Below are positions 39,272 through 46,781 of a stretch of 64,000 nt of DNA, piece after piece. Each line of letters starts with the position of its first letter. Within the stretch, counting starts at the first letter, position 1. The notes under the pieces were generated by a model. It made no database searches and had not been told where the DNA came from. It worked only from the letters and a program-made list of their open reading frames with translations. The translations under genes were made by a program, and so were the position numbers. This stretch comes from Candidatus Accumulibacter aalborgensis. GTDB taxonomy: Bacteria; Pseudomonadota; Gammaproteobacteria; Burkholderiales; Rhodocyclaceae. The stretch is from assembly GCF_900089955.1 (NCBI RefSeq), contig NZ_FLQX01000125.1, forward strand, positions 1 through 64,000. The letters run 5' to 3'.

Positions 39272-39502
39272 ATGCGAGAACTTGACCGCATTACGCAGCA
39301 GCCGGAGATAATGGGTGGCAAAGCGTGCATCCGTGGCATGCGCGTCACCGTCAGCATGGTCGTCGGTCAGATCGGCGCCGACCACAGCGTTGATGAAGTC
39401 CTCTCCGACTACCCCTACCTTGAGCGGGAGGACATCATGCAGGCGTTGCGCTACGCGGCCTGGCGAGCCGAAGAACGCGAGGTCATGCTGACCACATCAT
39501 GA
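39272..39502 (+). CDS. DUF433 antitoxin
   Basis: 76 residues. The DUF433 pattern is clear: ITQQPEIMGGKACIRGMRVTV, a short helix-turn-helix (SVDEVLSDYPYLEREDIMQAL in two parts) and AAWRAEERE at the end. DUF433 proteins are usually VapB-like antitoxins paired with a DUF5615 PIN-like toxin, as here. AAGGAGCAGAGC supplies the ribosome site. Its stop overlaps the next start (ATGA). The antitoxin looks intact although its toxin is not. Confidence 0.85.
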   Translation: MRELDRITQQPEIMGGKACIRGMRVTVSMVVGQIGADHSVDEVLSDYPYLEREDIMQALRYAAWRAEEREVMLTTS

Positions 39503-39687
39503 AGCTGCTGGTCGACGAGAAACCAAGCGTCGTGCAAATCCGTGCCGAGGATGTCAGCCCGAATGCGATCGGCAAGCAGGTTATTGTCGCCCTGCTGCAG
39601 ATGGCAGCGGAACTGGAAGAAGGCGCGTTACTGACCATTGATCCGAACCGCACTCGCTTGCGCGTATTGCCTTTGCATCCCAAGTAG
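39499..39687 (+). pseudogene. DUF5615 PIN-like toxin with internal deletion
   Basis: 62 codons, against about 110-120 in the family. The N-terminus MKLLVDE is the usual start with the first catalytic Asp, but it runs straight into KPSVVQIRAEDVSP, which belongs near position 70 of a full toxin. About 50 residues, holding the other active-site acids, are missing with the frame kept. The product cannot be a nuclease. Confidence 0.75.
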
Positions 39688-40051
39688 CCATCCCCCGGCA
39701 AAGGCGGGGGCTTTCGTTATCAGCATGTGCACGTGAACCTGCATCAGTTCTGTTGGAGTGACGAAGGAACCCCAACATAATCGCGGCCCGTCAACGTTGG
39801 GGTTCGTGCCTCACCCCAACACGCTGAAAGACGGCACGAGTTGGCGTCGTCTGGTGGTGCGGTGCTGATCGTGATCCTGGGCGGTGGCGACAAGTCCCAC
39901 AGCCCGCCACTATTTCCGCGGCCGTACCACTCGCCGCCGACATCGAAAAGTGTTCAGGGACTGCGCTTGCTGACTGTGGGACACCGCCTGCAGTGGCCCG
40001 CTGTGACACGATTGTGCTACAATTTCGCGAGCCATCGATCCGGAGATCGCC
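39688..40051. other. intergenic region with the second 72-bp repeat copy
   Basis: 364 bases. Apart from the repeat at 39748-39819 and the short C-rich inverted sequence just after the previous stop (CCCCCGGCAAAGGCGGGGG near 39694), I see no gene. The promoter of the next toxin-antitoxin pair should lie near 39980-40040. Confidence 0.45.
39748..39819. repeat. 72-bp palindromic repeat, copy 2
   Basis: Same orientation as the copy at 39017-39088 with two substitutions (GTTGGAG for GTTGGGG, CATAAT for CGTAAT). The 731-base spacing brackets exactly one toxin-antitoxin module. Confidence 0.75.
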
Positions 40052-40336
40052 ATGACCACCACAACCATTCGCCTGCCTGAAGAACTGAAAGCCAGAGTCA
40101 CGGCCGCGGCAGCACGCACCGGCACGACGGCCCATGCCTTCATCGTCGAAGCCATCGCCGAAAAAGCCGCGAACGAAGAGCGCCGTGCAGAGTTCGACGC
40201 CCAGGCCGAGGAGCGCTACACAAAGATGGTCGCCTCCGGGATGGCGATCCCCTGGAGCAACATGCGCGCCTATCTGCTGGAGCGTGTTGCCGGCAAGCCG
40301 GCAACACGGCCCGTAGCGCGCAAGCTGGCTCGCTGA
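40052..40336 (+). CDS. ribbon-helix-helix antitoxin
   Basis: 94 residues. TTTTIRLPEELKARVTAAAART is a classic ribbon-helix-helix N-terminus; AHAFIVEAIAEKA forms the second helix. The C-terminal part should bind the toxin encoded 2 bases downstream. CCGGAGATCGCC precedes the ATG. Probably represses its own operon. Confidence 0.83.
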   Translation: MTTTTIRLPEELKARVTAAAARTGTTAHAFIVEAIAEKAANEERRAEFDAQAEERYTKMVASGMAIPWSNMRAYLLERVAGKPATRPVARKLAR

Positions 40337-40338
40337 AT

Positions 40339-40656
40339 GTGGTGCGCATCGAGATTGCGCCCGAGGTCGTGGAGGATTTCGAGCGCATCCTGGATCACCT
40401 CGCCACCTACCAGGTCGAACACCCGGAACGGCGCATCGACGAAATCATCGCTGCACTGGATGTGTTGGAGAGCAACCCGCTGATCGGCCGACCCGCTGCA
40501 AACGGCAAGCGCGAACTCGTCATCGGGCGCCGCGCCCAGGGATACCTGGCCCTCTACCGTTACGTCGCAGAGATCGATACCGTGATCGTGCTGGCCGTGC
40601 GCAGCCAGCGGGAAGCGGGGTACTTGCTGCCCGATGTGCGCTACGTGGCAAAATAG
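40339..40656 (+). CDS. parE: RelE/ParE-family toxin
   Basis: 105 residues starting at GTG. ParE/RelE features: VRIEIAPEVVEDFERILDHLA, ESNPLIGRPAANGKRELVIG, and YLALYRYVAEIDTVIVLAVRSQREAGY near the end. It follows a ribbon-helix-helix antitoxin with two bases between. It resembles the toxin at 26371-26667 in layout but the two are not close copies. Apparently complete. Confidence 0.83.
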   Translation: MVRIEIAPEVVEDFERILDHLATYQVEHPERRIDEIIAALDVLESNPLIGRPAANGKRELVIGRRAQGYLALYRYVAEIDTVIVLAVRSQREAGYLLPDVRYVAK

Positions 40657-40664
40657 CGACGGAT

Positions 40665-41525
40665 TTGCACCTCCAGCGATTGCTTGCCTGGTGTGCCCTG
40701 GCCCCACTCCTGGCTGGTGCGGAAACTCTGCTCGCCCCTCCAGCAGTGCTGCTGGCTGCCGGCGATATTGCCGACTGTGGGCCCGGCGCAACCGCGACCG
40801 CCAATCTCCTCGACACGCACCCCGGTCTGGTTCTGGCCGTCGGCGATCTGGCCTACCCTCGGGGCAGCGGCGATGACTTCAGGAAATGCTTCGCGCCCAC
40901 CTGGGGACGCTTTCTGTCGCGCATGAAAGCGGTGCCGGGCAACCACGAGTACATGACCGCCGGGGCACAACCTTACTTTAGTGCGCTGGGTGGCGTTGCC
41001 GGTCCGCTGCGCAAGGGCTATTACAGCCTGGATTACCATGGGTGGCATCTGATCGCCCTCAACAGCCACATTCCGATGAGTGCGAACTCGCCACAAGCCG
41101 CCTGGCTGAAAGCGGACGTGGCCCAAACAACCGCGCGCTGTCGGCTGGCCTTTGTACACCTGCCACGCTTCAGTTCAGGCGAAGGCGGCGACAACGACTC
41201 GACAGACGCTCTCTGGAAAACGCTGGCGGCTGGCGGGGTGAGCATAGTGATCGCCGGGCACGATCATCTGTACGAGCGCTTCGCGCTGTTGAACAGCGAC
41301 GGGTCGCCGGACGAGCGCGAGGGAATGCGCGGCTTTACCGTCGGCACCGGCGGCGCCACTCTGGACATGCAGCCGCTATGGACTCGCCGCCATTCCGAAA
41401 AACTAATTACCGGCCGTTGGGGCGTGCTGAAACTTGAATTGGGCAACGACAGCTACCGCTGGGCCTTCCTCGACACGAACGGCCAGGTGTCGGACAGCGG
41501 ACAGAGCAAGTGCAGGACCCGGTGA
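40665..41525 (+). CDS. secreted purple-acid-phosphatase-like metallophosphatase
   Basis: 286 residues. Metallophosphoesterase motifs in order: LAAGDIADCG, AVGDLAYPRG, VPGNHEY, and AGHDHLYER, which together supply the two-metal site. The N-terminus LQRLLAWCALAPLLAGA is a signal peptide, so the enzyme is exported. I take the TTG at 40665 because it gives the full signal peptide and no ATG does. Phosphate-ester hydrolysis is expected; the substrate is unknown. It starts 9 bases after the ParE gene and may share its transcript. Confidence 0.82.
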   Translation: MHLQRLLAWCALAPLLAGAETLLAPPAVLLAAGDIADCGPGATATANLLDTHPGLVLAVGDLAYPRGSGDDFRKCFAPTWGRFLSRMKAVPGNHEYMTAGAQPYFSALGGVAGPLRKGYYSLDYHGWHLIALNSHIPMSANSPQAAWLKADVAQTTARCRLAFVHLPRFSSGEGGDNDSTDALWKTLAAGGVSIVIAGHDHLYERFALLNSDGSPDEREGMRGFTVGTGGATLDMQPLWTRRHSEKLITGRWGVLKLELGNDSYRWAFLDTNGQVSDSGQSKCRTR

Positions 41526-41737
41526 AAGCAAAAGGAACAATAGAGATCGAGCCTGGGCCCTTTGTTGCTCTCTTGCTCTCACCGCCGTCGTGTGCCTTGT
41601 CGCCGCGTTTCTGTACGCGACCTGGTCGGCTACCTGCCGTGGCTCGCGGGGAAGTCTTGAAGCGTTGTGAACGCGAATGCAAGCGTTGGCGGATAATGCG
41701 GCCGTGCAGGCAACTGCGAACCACGAGGAGGGCATTG

Positions 41738-42781
41738 ATGAAGTATCGACTTCGAATTCTATGGGGCGTGCTCTTGCTCGGCACGGCGGGCGCGGCGTGG
41801 GCCTATCTGCCCGACGAGCCCAAGCCGGCGCCGAAGCCCGCGGCCAAGCCGCAGGAGCGAAGGCCGGTCGAGCGGGTGGCGCCTGCCGAGAAAGCGGCTG
41901 GCGACCAGCGTCCCGGCGAGGTGTTCAGGGACTGTGCGGATTGCCCGGAGATGGTGGTGATTCCGGCGGGAAGTTTCGAGATGGGGAGTCCGCCCAGTGA
42001 AGAGGGGCGGGACAATGACGAGGGGCCGGTGCATCGCGTGCAGATCCGCAGGGATTTTGCCCTCGGCAAGACGGAAGTGACCTTGGGAGAGTTCCGTTCC
42101 TTTATCCGGGCGACCAGCTACCGTACCGATGCCGAAAACAACGAGGGCGGCAAATCGGGGTGCAAGGCCTGGGACAGCAGCTCCGGCAAGTTCGACTGGC
42201 GAGCGGGGGCCAACTGGGACAACCCGGGCTTCAGCCAGAGCGAGCGACATCCGGTGGTCTGCGTGAGCTGGGACGATGCCAAGGCCTATGTGGCGTGGCT
42301 CAGGAAGAAGACGGGCAAGGGCTATCGGTTGCCGAGCGAGGCTGAATGGGAATACGCGGCGCGCGCCGGGACCCAGACGGCCCGGTATTGGGGTAACAAC
42401 CCGAATGAGGCCTGTCGCTACGCCAACGTCGCCGACACGACGACCGGACCCAGCGGTAACACGTGGACCAAACGGCATGAATGCAGCGACGGGTTCTGGT
42501 TCCCGGCGCAGGTGGCTTCGTTCGTGGCCAACAATTTTGGGCTGCACGACGTGATCGGGAACGTTTGGGAATGGGTGGAAGACTGCTATCACGACAGCTA
42601 TACCGGTGCGCCGGGCGATGGCAGCGCCTGGACCAGCGGCGGCTGCTCTGTCGGGCGCGTGCTGCGTGGCGGTTCCTGGTACGACTATCCGCAGATCGCG
42701 CGCTCGGCCAAGCGCGGCAGGTGCGTCTCGACGCTCCGGAACATCAGCGACGGTTTTCGTCTGGCCAGGATGCTTCCGTAG
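41738..42781 (+). CDS. secreted FGE-fold protein, local DGR target
   Basis: 347 residues from the ATG at 41738 (GAGGAGGGCATTG upstream); the frame is open further up but not protein-like. A signal peptide (ILWGVLLLGTAGAAWA) is followed by a Pro/Lys/Ala linker, RDCADCPEMVVIPAGSF, and a sulfatase-modifying-factor fold with WEYAARAGT and HDVIGNVWEWVEDC. The last 44 residues contain the variable repeat. It shares its domain order with the targets at 27-29 kb but has an extra insertion of about 40 residues in the middle. Followed by avd and the reverse transcriptase: a standard DGR cassette order. Confidence 0.92.
   Translation: MKYRLRILWGVLLLGTAGAAWAYLPDEPKPAPKPAAKPQERRPVERVAPAEKAAGDQRPGEVFRDCADCPEMVVIPAGSFEMGSPPSEEGRDNDEGPVHRVQIRRDFALGKTEVTLGEFRSFIRATSYRTDAENNEGGKSGCKAWDSSSGKFDWRAGANWDNPGFSQSERHPVVCVSWDDAKAYVAWLRKKTGKGYRLPSEAEWEYAARAGTQTARYWGNNPNEACRYANVADTTTGPSGNTWTKRHECSDGFWFPAQVASFVANNFGLHDVIGNVWEWVEDCYHDSYTGAPGDGSAWTSGGCSVGRVLRGGSWYDYPQIARSAKRGRCVSTLRNISDGFRLARMLP
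42648..42768 (+). repeat. DGR variable repeat VR1 (local)
   Basis: 121 bases collinear with the template repeat at 44342-44462. In the 72-base core (42680-42751) 18 positions differ, all at template adenines (replaced by T, G or C); 40 non-adenine positions are unchanged. Ends in GGTTTTCGTCTGGCCAG, identical to the template; just beyond, 3 of 12 bases differ, as expected at the IMH/IMH* boundary. Confidence 0.95.
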
Positions 42782-42797
42782 CGTCAGCGCAGGAAGC
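42772..42797 (+). promoter_or_regulatory. stem-loop downstream of variable repeat VR1
   Basis: GCTTCC and GGAAGC (6-bp stem) enclose GCG-TCAG-CGC, an inner 3-bp stem with a 4-base loop. Same structure downstream of VR2 and, less perfectly, VR3, but not after the template. This fits a target-site hairpin for retrohoming; inferred. Confidence 0.58.
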
Positions 42798-42878
42798 TTG
42801 CTCCTTGTTTCTTTACTCCTTTACCCCTTGAAAGATGAGAACACCTGATCGCAGCGACGGGGTTGTAAGCTTCGGGGT

Positions 42879-42911
42879 GCAGGGGCGGAGCCCCTGCCCG
42901 CGAATTTTTTT
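42879..42911 (+). terminator. intrinsic terminator between target gene and avd
   Basis: GCAGGGGC-GGA-GCCCCTGC (8-bp stem, 3-base loop) followed after 7 bases by seven T residues at 905-911. It ends three bases before the avd start codon and would separate target-gene transcription from avd-RT. Confidence 0.6.
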
Positions 42912-42914
42912 GCC

Positions 42915-43280
42915 ATGACCGAAACGGATCGCAGCCGCAAGAGCGGCGTCGCGCTGGAAAAGACTTACCGCTTCCTGCTGTGGCTGATTCCGGCCGTCGA
43001 GAAATTCCCCCGCAGTCAGAAGTTCCTGCTCGGCGACCGCATGCAGACGCTGGCACTCGACGTGCAGGAAAGCCTGATCGAAGCGACCTATTCCAGGACC
43101 CCGACACCCCACCTGCTGGCCTGCAACCTGCGGCTCGAAAAACTGCGCTTCCTGTTTCGCCTGGCGATGGATCTGCACTATCTGGACCTTGCGCGCTATG
43201 AATTCGCCGCGCGCGCGATTGACGAGATCGGCCGCCTGGTCGGCGGCTGGCTGAAAGCGAATCGTGCGCCGGCGGCATGA
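42915..43280 (+). CDS. avd: DGR accessory variability determinant (Avd)
   Basis: 121 residues, basic and all-helical (KTYRFLLWLIPAVEKFPRSQKFLLGDRMQ in parts, then FRLAMDLHYLDLARYEFAAR). This is the four-helix-bundle family that includes bacteriophage Avd and the S23/IVP proteins. Avd binds the reverse transcriptase and the template RNA and is needed for mutagenic retrohoming. It lies between target gene and reverse transcriptase and overlaps the latter by 17 bases. No ribosome site is evident before its ATG, which sits directly behind a terminator-like hairpin. Confidence 0.88.
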   Translation: MTETDRSRKSGVALEKTYRFLLWLIPAVEKFPRSQKFLLGDRMQTLALDVQESLIEATYSRTPTPHLLACNLRLEKLRFLFRLAMDLHYLDLARYEFAARAIDEIGRLVGGWLKANRAPAA

Positions 43281-44538
43281 CGACCTGTTCCCCGCCATCG
43301 CCAGCTTTCGCGCCTTGCACGAGGCCGCCGAGCGGGCGATTCGCGGCAAGCGGCAGAAACCCGGCGCAGCAGCGTTCATGGCCAATCGCGAAAAGGAGTT
43401 GCTGCGGATCGAGCGCCAACTCAACGACGGTACCTGGCGCAGCGGCGGCTACACGGTGATCGAGGTCCGCGAGCCGAAGCCGCGCAGGGTGTCGGCAGCA
43501 CCATTTCGCGACCGCGTCGTCCATCACGCGCTGTGCGCGGTCATCGCGCCGATCTTCGAGCGCGGCTTCATCGCCGACAGCTACGCCAATCGCAACGGCT
43601 ACGGCACGCACCGCGCGGTGGCGCGCTACGAGCACTACCGCGACCGTTACCGCCATGTGCTGCGCGCCGACATCTACCGCTACTTCCCGGCCATCGACCA
43701 CCAGATCCTCAAGGCCGATTTTCGCCGCCGCATCGCCTGCCCACCCACGCTGGCGCTGCTGGATGCCATCGTCGACGGCTCGAATCCGCAGGAGCCGGTC
43801 AACCTCTATTTTCCCGGCGACGATCTCTTTTCGCCGCTCGCGCGCCAGCGCGGCCTGCCGATCGGCAACCTGACCAGTCAGTGGTTCGCCAACCTTTATC
43901 TGGACGGCTTCGATCACTTCGTCAAGGAAGTGCTGCGCGCGCCGTATGTGCGCTACGTCGATGACTTTGCGCTGTTCGCCGACGATCCGGTGGTGCTGGC
44001 GCAGTGGCGGCAGGCGATCGCCCGCTACCTGGAAGGCCGCCGACTGGTGCTGCATCCGGTCAAGACCTTCGTCGCGCCGAGCAGCGAAACAGCCACCTTC
44101 CTCGGTTACGTGCTGAGCGGCAACGGTGCGCGCCGCCTGCCCGAGGACAACCTGCGCCGTTTCCGTAACCGCTTGCGCGGCCTGCGCGACCGCTGGCAGG
44201 CGGGTACGGTGGACGAAGCGGAGATCAAACAGCGTGTGTCGTCGTGGATCGCCCATGCCGAACACGCCGATACGTGGCGCTTGCGCCACGCCCTCTTTCG
44301 CGGCGGGTGGTTCGACCCGTTGCGGGAGCCTGACGGCCCGCCTGTCGGGCGCGTGCTGCGTGGCGGTTCCTGGAACAACAAACCGCAGAACGCACGCTCG
44401 GCCAAACGCAACAGGAACGACACGACGAACCGGAACAACAACAACGGTTTTCGTCTGGCCAGTACGCTTCCCATTGCCGGAGCCGACGCATTCACGGATG
44501 CGCCGGGTGTGCATGGAAGCATCCACGGGCCGTCATGA
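43264..44538 (+). CDS. DGR reverse transcriptase, with template repeat in its 3' end
   Basis: 424 residues from a GTG start that gives the expected N-terminus (RRRHDDLFPAIASFRALHEA). Reverse-transcriptase motifs are complete: PFRDRVVHHALC, ADIYRYFPAIDHQIL, GLPIGNLTSQWFANLYL (IGNLTSQ at residues 200-206, a DGR hallmark), YVDD catalytic box at 231-234, and FLGYVLSG. The enzyme domain ends near residue 345. The frame then continues through the template repeat (residues 360-400) in the same frame as the target genes, producing an Asn-rich tail, and stops at 44538. Whether this tail is made is unknown. Confidence 0.93.
   Translation: MRRRHDDLFPAIASFRALHEAAERAIRGKRQKPGAAAFMANREKELLRIERQLNDGTWRSGGYTVIEVREPKPRRVSAAPFRDRVVHHALCAVIAPIFERGFIADSYANRNGYGTHRAVARYEHYRDRYRHVLRADIYRYFPAIDHQILKADFRRRIACPPTLALLDAIVDGSNPQEPVNLYFPGDDLFSPLARQRGLPIGNLTSQWFANLYLDGFDHFVKEVLRAPYVRYVDDFALFADDPVVLAQWRQAIARYLEGRRLVLHPVKTFVAPSSETATFLGYVLSGNGARRLPEDNLRRFRNRLRGLRDRWQAGTVDEAEIKQRVSSWIAHAEHADTWRLRHALFRGGWFDPLREPDGPPVGRVLRGGSWNNKPQNARSAKRNRNDTTNRNNNNGFRLASTLPIAGADAFTDAPGVHGSIHGPS
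44342..44462 (+). repeat. DGR template repeat (TR)
   Basis: 121 bases homologous to three variable repeats. The core 44374-44445 has 32 adenines in 72 bases, mostly in AAC codons, which allows a wide amino-acid spread without stop codons. It keeps the ancestral, unmutated version. It is unusual in lying inside the reverse transcriptase ORF, in frame. After GGTTTTCGTCTGGCCAG it diverges from the targets. Confidence 0.95.
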
Positions 44539-44625
44539 TGAGGTCGGGTCCGCTTGCCGCGGACCTTGGGGCCGCGCCCGTCCTGGCCTGCGGGCGACGG
44601 GCGCGGCGTCCTGCCCAGCGCGTAG

Positions 44626-44652
44626 GGCGCAATAACCGGAGGGCATTGCGCC
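44626..44652. repeat. dispersed palindromic repeat, third copy
   Basis: GGCGCAAT/ATTGCGCC arms within GTAGGGCGCAATAACCGG..., matching the repeats at 23959-23985 and 24051-24076. Lies between the DGR and the broken vapC. Confidence 0.55.
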
Positions 44653-44742
44653 AAATGACCAATCCCACTCTTACTCACCGGCTGCCTGATAGTACAAGAA
44701 CCGGCTGTTTGAGATCGCCAGAACAAACTTACCGCGGCGACG

Positions 44743-44897
44743 CTACGCCCAGTTCTCCAGGATCAGAGGTGCTGTGATCCGATCGTAATGCCGGTGGTTA
44801 TTGGTGACCAGGACCGCGCCGGCAGACAAGGCATGGGCGGCGATCATCATGTCGAAATGATGTAGCTTGCCGTGTCGGTATCCAGCATGTGCAGCAT
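44743..44897 (-). pseudogene. VapC toxin with internal deletion and frame break
   Basis: The minus strand starts normally two bases after the antitoxin stop (ATG at 44897, MLHMLDTDTASYI with the first catalytic Asp). It then jumps, in a different frame, to HFDMMIAAHALSAGAVLVTNN and the usual VapC C-terminus ending ILENWA. Roughly 80 middle residues are gone. The toxin is dead, yet both ends are still recognisable. Confidence 0.75.
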
Positions 44898-44899
44898 CG

Positions 44900-45193
44900 C
44901 TAGGAGCCCACCTTGCCATTCGCCATAAGCTCGTCATCAAAGATGCCGCGTTCTTGCGGCAACATATTCAGCGGGCGATCGGCCATGAAATGAGCGGGCA
45001 CGTCGACTTCGTGCAGCAACTCGAAGAACTCGTTCCAGGTCTTCGCGCCCGGCCGGTTCGACAGCACGACATCGCCGGTCGCATCGTCGCGCGTGACGTA
45101 CACCTCGTCGCCTTCGAAGCGGAAGTCGGCAGGGAGACGAACGGCCTGACTGGCGCCATTCTTGAACAACTTGGCAACACGTGTTTCGATCAT
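44900..45193 (-). CDS. vapB: VapB-type antitoxin
   Basis: 97 residues. IETRVAKLFKNGASQAVRLPADFRF is a typical MazE/AbrB-fold VapB N-terminus, followed by EVYVTRDDATGDVVLSN and a longer acidic C-terminal arm. Two adjacent ATGs occur (45196 and 45193); I choose 45193 because AGGAGG then lies six bases upstream. It survives although the partner toxin is deleted, and could still repress its promoter or cross-neutralise another toxin. Confidence 0.82.
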   Translation of the reverse strand: MIETRVAKLFKNGASQAVRLPADFRFEGDEVYVTRDDATGDVVLSNRPGAKTWNEFFELLHEVDVPAHFMADRPLNMLPQERGIFDDELMANGKVGS

Positions 45194-45533
45194 CATGGCC
45201 CTCCTCGTAAAGTCAAAAAGGATAGGCGTTAGTAGATACCTACCGCCGTAAGGAGCCACCTCTTCTTCTCCGTCCAGGATTGCCGATTGCTGCACTGCAA
45301 CTTGCCATAAGGGAAATCTGCCTGTACAACAAAGTCGAGCGTTCCATGCGTGCGCTCTTGTCCGTAGCCACTGAAATGCCCGAGACCCAGCACCAACACG
45401 CCGAGATCCTCGACACATTCGTCCGCCGGGACCCCTGTGCGGCGGACGAACTCCCTCGGGCGCATGTGCTCGATGCGGGTGCGTCACTTGCCAATTACCT
45501 TAACGACCACCGTAGCAAAGGAGGAATCAAGAA
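45194..45533. other. divergent intergenic region
   Basis: 340 bases between the antitoxin and the amino-acid-binding protein genes. Small ORFs on both strands show no family signature. AAAGGAGGAATCAAGA before 45534 is a strong ribosome site. Promoter boxes not resolved. Confidence 0.4.
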
Positions 45534-46631
45534 ATGAGCAAACCTATCCTGGCAGCCAGCTTCAGCCTGCTTGCCCTGGCCGCCGCCAACGCCTGGGCCG
45601 ATTATCCGGTCGCCATCGCCGGCCCGATGAGCGGGCAATACGCCTCGGCGGGCGACCAGATCAAGAAAGGCGCCGAAATGGCGATTGCCGATATCAACGC
45701 CAAGGGCGGGGTGCTCGGCCAGAAGCTGAAGCTGGAAATCGGCGACGACGCCTGCGATCCGAAGCAGGCGGTGGCCGTCGCCAACGCGATGGTCAACAAG
45801 AAAATCGTTTTCATGCACGGCCACTGGTGCTCGTCGTCGACGATCCCGGCATCCGACGTCTACAACGAAGCGCAGATCCCGATGGTCACCGTGTCGACCA
45901 ACCCGAAAGTAACCGACCGCGGCCTGAAGAACATCTTTGCCATTGCCGGTCGTGACGACCAGCAGGGCCAGGTGGCCGGAGCCTACCTTGCCGAGAAGTT
46001 CAAGGGCAAGAAGATCGCCGTGGTCGACGACAAGAGCGCCTACGGCAAGGGCCTCGCCGACGAAGTCGCCAAGGCGATGGAAGCCAAGGGCGTCAAGCCG
46101 GCGCTGCGCGAGTCGATCACCGCCGGCGAGAAGGACTATTCAGGCCTGATCAGCAAGCTCAAGTCGGCTGGCGTGGAAGTGATGGCTTTTGGTGGCTACC
46201 ACACCGAAGTGGCGCTGATCCTGCGCCAGGCGCAACAGGCCGGCCTGAAGCTGACGGTGATGGGCGGCGACACGATGTCCAACTCCGAGCTGGCGACCGC
46301 CGCCGGCGCCGAGGCCAACAATGTCCTGTTCACCTTCGGTCCGGATGCGCGCAAGAACCCGAACGCGGCGCCTATCGTCAAGAAGTTCCACGACGCCAAG
46401 ATCGAACCGGAAGGCTACGTCCTCTACGCCTACGCCGCGTTCCAGCTCTTCGACCAGGCAGCGGTCAAGGCCAAGAGCACGAAGTACGCCGAGCTCGAGA
46501 AGGCGCTGCGCAGCGGCACCTTCGACACGGTGATCGGCAAGCTGTCGTTCGACGCCAACGGCAATAGCTCGGCGCCAGCCTTCGTCGTTTATCAGTGGAA
46601 TAACGGCAAGTACGACTACGTGAAGAAGTGA
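45534..46631 (+). CDS. livJ: branched-chain amino-acid ABC transporter binding protein
   Basis: 365 residues. A signal peptide (ILAASFSLLALAAANAWA) is followed by a type I periplasmic-binding fold: VAIAGPMSGQYASAGDQIKKG, MVNKKIVFMHGHWCSSSTIPA, and DDKSAYGKGLADE are hallmarks of LivJ/LivK. It would capture leucine, isoleucine or valine (or a related amide or amino acid) in the periplasm. No transporter permease or ATPase genes are adjacent, so it must serve components encoded elsewhere. A hairpin follows the stop. Confidence 0.88.
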   Translation: MSKPILAASFSLLALAAANAWADYPVAIAGPMSGQYASAGDQIKKGAEMAIADINAKGGVLGQKLKLEIGDDACDPKQAVAVANAMVNKKIVFMHGHWCSSSTIPASDVYNEAQIPMVTVSTNPKVTDRGLKNIFAIAGRDDQQGQVAGAYLAEKFKGKKIAVVDDKSAYGKGLADEVAKAMEAKGVKPALRESITAGEKDYSGLISKLKSAGVEVMAFGGYHTEVALILRQAQQAGLKLTVMGGDTMSNSELATAAGAEANNVLFTFGPDARKNPNAAPIVKKFHDAKIEPEGYVLYAYAAFQLFDQAAVKAKSTKYAELEKALRSGTFDTVIGKLSFDANGNSSAPAFVVYQWNNGKYDYVKK

Positions 46632-46635
46632 TCGC

Positions 46636-46673
46636 CGGGCACGCCAAGTGGCGTCTGCCGCCTGGCGTGCCCG
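46636..46673 (+). terminator. terminator-like hairpin after livJ
   Basis: 11-bp arms CGGGCACGCCA and TGGCGTGCCCG with a 16-base loop, beginning 5 bases after the stop codon. No T-run follows. Confidence 0.55.
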
Positions 46674-46781
46674 CGACCGCGGAGTCCGGCACCCCTGCAC
46701 TCCCGTCCGCCTGCGGACGGATATGTCAAGCACCCTGCGCGACACACGCCGTGTCGACGCCCACCCGGATTGGAAGGCAGC

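Noticed and set aside
42653-44462. VR and TR similarity explained as an ordinary gene-end duplication
   Set aside because: Ordinary divergence would change all bases; here only template adenines differ in three independent copies.
45280-45537. Small plus-strand frame upstream of the amino-acid-binding gene
   Set aside because: No ribosome site or similarity, and it ends overlapping the start of the next gene; more likely leader sequence.
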